Shown here piece by piece: positions 34,381-37,192 of a stretch of 37,192 nt of DNA. The position numbers and the translations under genes were made by a program. The stretch is from an uncultured Clostridia bacterium (lineage in GTDB: Bacteria > Bacillota > Clostridia > Oscillospirales > Oscillospiraceae). The notes under the pieces were generated by a model. The model was not told the DNA's origin. It did not search any database and worked only from the letters and a program-made list of their open reading frames with translations. Each line of letters begins with the position of its first letter. The first letter of the stretch is position 1. The stretch covers positions 1-37,192 of the forward strand of contig CAMONN010000005.1 in assembly GCA_946620645.1 (NCBI GenBank). Direction: 5' to 3'.

Positions 34381-35337
34381 ATGATTCAGAACCCGGCCCT
34401 GGCGGATGTTCAGGTTAACGATGAAATTGACGGTTTTTACCTGCTGACGGATGCAACGGTCCGCAGCTCTGCCAACGGCAGCCATTTTCTGTCAGCGACC
34501 CTCAGTGACCGCAGCGGCAGTATTTCTCTGAAAATGTGGGACTATACCGGGAGCATCGGCCCCGGAGACAACGGCAGCGCCGTCCGCGTCCGGGGTACAG
34601 TCGGAGATTACAAAGGCGTGAAACAGCTGACGGCACGAAGGCTGCGGCTTGCACTTCCGGAAGATAACGTGGACCCCGGGCAGCTGGTGCCTACGGCCCC
34701 GATAGATCCGGTGGAGGCCCTGGAGGAAATCCGGGAGCTGATCCGGAGTATGGCTGATGAAGACTACCGCCGGATTGCCGAGACGCTGTTTTCGCGGAAT
34801 GAGGAAAAGTTTTCCACGGTCCCGGCGGCAAAGTCCGTGCACCACGGTTTTCACGGGGGCCTTCTGATGCATACGCTGAATATGCTGAGAACGGCGGATT
34901 ACCTGGCGGACCTCTATGCCGAGGTAATCAACCGCGACCTGCTGCTGGCAGGGACGCTGCTGCACGACCTTGCAAAGATCCGGGAGTTCTCCCTTTCACC
35001 CCTCGGTATCGTCCGGGACTATTCCGTCGAGGGACAGCTGCTGGGCCATCTGGTTATGGGTGCGCAGGAGGCGGCCAATGCGGCGGAGGAGCTGGGCACA
35101 CCGAAAGAAAAGGCGGTCCTGCTGCAGCATCTGATTCTGTCCCACCACGGCGAGCCGGAATTCGGCGCGGCGGTACGCCCCATGTGCGCGGAGGCGGAGC
35201 TCCTGCACCTGATTGACATGATGGACAGCCGCATGGAAATCTACGCCGAGACCCTGCACACGACAGACTCCGGCAGTTTCAGCGAGCGCATCTTTGCGCT
35301 GGACAGGAAGGTCTATAAACCGTCGGACATGGAATAA
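34381..35337 (+). CDS. yhaM: 3'-5' exoribonuclease YhaM family protein
   Basis: A 318-residue protein with an N-terminal OB fold (about 10-95, nucleic-acid binding) and a C-terminal HD phosphohydrolase domain (about 150-290). The HD motif is LLHDLAK with H195-D196; further metal histidines are H164 (GGLLMHTLN), H223 and those of ILSHHGEPE. This is the YhaM/CBF1 layout, a manganese-dependent 3'-5' exonuclease of RNA and single-stranded DNA in Bacillota. AGAGGGAG lies before the ATG. It is the last gene of the rightward array that begins at dnaN, and a strong terminator follows. Confidence 0.9.
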   Translation: MIQNPALADVQVNDEIDGFYLLTDATVRSSANGSHFLSATLSDRSGSISLKMWDYTGSIGPGDNGSAVRVRGTVGDYKGVKQLTARRLRLALPEDNVDPGQLVPTAPIDPVEALEEIRELIRSMADEDYRRIAETLFSRNEEKFSTVPAAKSVHHGFHGGLLMHTLNMLRTADYLADLYAEVINRDLLLAGTLLHDLAKIREFSLSPLGIVRDYSVEGQLLGHLVMGAQEAANAAEELGTPKEKAVLLQHLILSHHGEPEFGAAVRPMCAEAELLHLIDMMDSRMEIYAETLHTTDSGSFSERIFALDRKVYKPSDME

Positions 35338-35343
35338 AAGTGC

Positions 35344-35386
35344 AAAAAAGACCGCTTATCGGGGTTTTACCGATAAGCGGTCTTTT
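35344..35386. terminator. Bidirectional terminator between yhaM and glpK
   Basis: A perfect 17-bp stem (35346-35362 with 35370-35386) with a 7-base loop, flanked by A runs on the left and four T on the right. It can end both the rightward yhaM transcript and the leftward glpK transcript. Confidence 0.92.
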
Positions 35387-35439
35387 AATCTTGCCTGCGG
35401 CGAAACCGCAGGGAACTGTTTCAAACTCCGGTCAGATCT

Positions 35440-36960
<1,521 letters not shown>

Positions 36961-37031
36961 CTATCGTTTTCGCCGAACGCGGTGGCAGCGATGTCCGTTC
37001 CGCAGGCCGCCGCATAATAGTTCTGTCACCT

Positions 37032-37060
37032 ATTATAAGGTTTAAAAATTAGTGTGTCAA
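37032..37060 (-). promoter_or_regulatory. glpK promoter (perfect consensus)
   Basis: On the minus strand, TTGACA (-35, 37060-37055), a 17-base spacer and TATAAT (-10, 37037-37032) match the sigma-A consensus exactly. The leader is about 85 bases and contains no clear antiterminator-type terminator. Such a strong core promoter suggests that expression is high or limited by a repressor. Confidence 0.9.
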
Positions 37061-37097
37061 TCTTTCGCAGAACACTCTCACGTTCTGGTATTTTTCC

Positions 37098-37126
37098 TTG
37101 AGCAGGGGGTATAACAGGATTATAAT
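37098..37126 (+). promoter_or_regulatory. Rightward promoter for a gene beyond the window
   Basis: TTGAGC (-35, 37098-37103) and TATAAT (-10, 37121-37126) are 17 bases apart. It is divergent from glpK. Transcription would start near 37133 and run off the window through a structured leader. Confidence 0.65.
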
Positions 37127-37149
37127 ATCATTGTGCAGTCAGATATGAC

Positions 37150-37188
37150 AGCCCAATAGATAACTGCATGGGCTCTCTGCCCGTGCAG
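37150..37188 (+). other. Structured leader with two competing hairpins
   Basis: AGCCCA (37150-37155) can pair with TGGGCT (37169-37174). Alternatively CTGCATGGGC (37164-37173) can pair with GCCCGTGCAG (37179-37188), a 10-bp stem with one G-U pair and a 5-base loop. The two cannot form together. The region lies just downstream of the promoter at 37098. It may be part of a regulatory leader or structured RNA, but the window ends before this can be judged. Confidence 0.4.
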
Positions 37189-37192
37189 CAGA

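Noticed and set aside
35394-35412. A 7-bp hairpin with loop CGAAA downstream of glpK as the glpK terminator
   Set aside because: No T run follows on either strand; the 17-bp hairpin at 35346-35386 is the convincing terminator.

Overview
The window is a chromosomal segment spanning the replication origin of a moderately GC-rich member of the Clostridia (Bacillota). The gene order dnaA-dnaN-yaaA-recF-remB-gyrB-gyrA, a Soj/ParB pair with consensus parS sites, RemB, YhaM and strong AGGAGG-type ribosome binding sites all point there. Family or genus cannot be assigned from the sequence alone. No rRNA, tRNA, insertion sequence, prophage or CRISPR array was seen.

Left arm (1-14.0 kb). A partial membrane protein runs off the left edge and is divergent from a YitT-family membrane protein. 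A rightward gene set with its own promoter follows: two small integral membrane proteins (a DUF5058 protein and a partner), a membrane-anchored M20 peptidase, a D-2-hydroxyacid dehydrogenase and an overlapping glycerate 2-kinase. Next come a leftward Na/Pi-cotransporter-like protein with a PhoU domain, a rightward HAD phosphatase, and a leftward block: rpsT, a YegS/DagK-like lipid kinase, asnS and a membrane-anchored phosphodiester glycosidase-like protein.

Origin region (14.0-24.2 kb). Two perfect parS sites sit just upstream of a strong promoter for soj-parB. serS and mscL follow, then dnaA with a promoter of nearly the same design. The 212-bp dnaA-dnaN gap carries tandem TTTTCGACA-like 9-mers in place of the textbook TTATCCACA, followed by DnaA-trio-like triplets and an AT-rich stretch. 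It is the likely oriC. DnaA itself has Asn where the recognition helix normally has Asp (RNHTT for RDHTT), so protein and box may have changed together. dnaN-yaaA-recF-remB-gyrB-gyrA are tightly packed and mostly overlapping.

Right arm (24.2-35.4 kb). gyrA is translationally coupled to rnhA, followed by an unassigned GNAT acetyltransferase coupled to mfd, which is coupled to a PrsA/PpiC-type foldase. pepF (M3 peptidase) and yhaM follow, and a strong terminator closes the run. Gyrase, RNase HI and Mfd all relieve consequences of transcription-replication collision, so this is a coherent set beside the origin. A leftward glpK with a perfect consensus promoter follows. At the right edge a rightward promoter drives a leader with two mutually exclusive hairpins whose gene lies outside the window.
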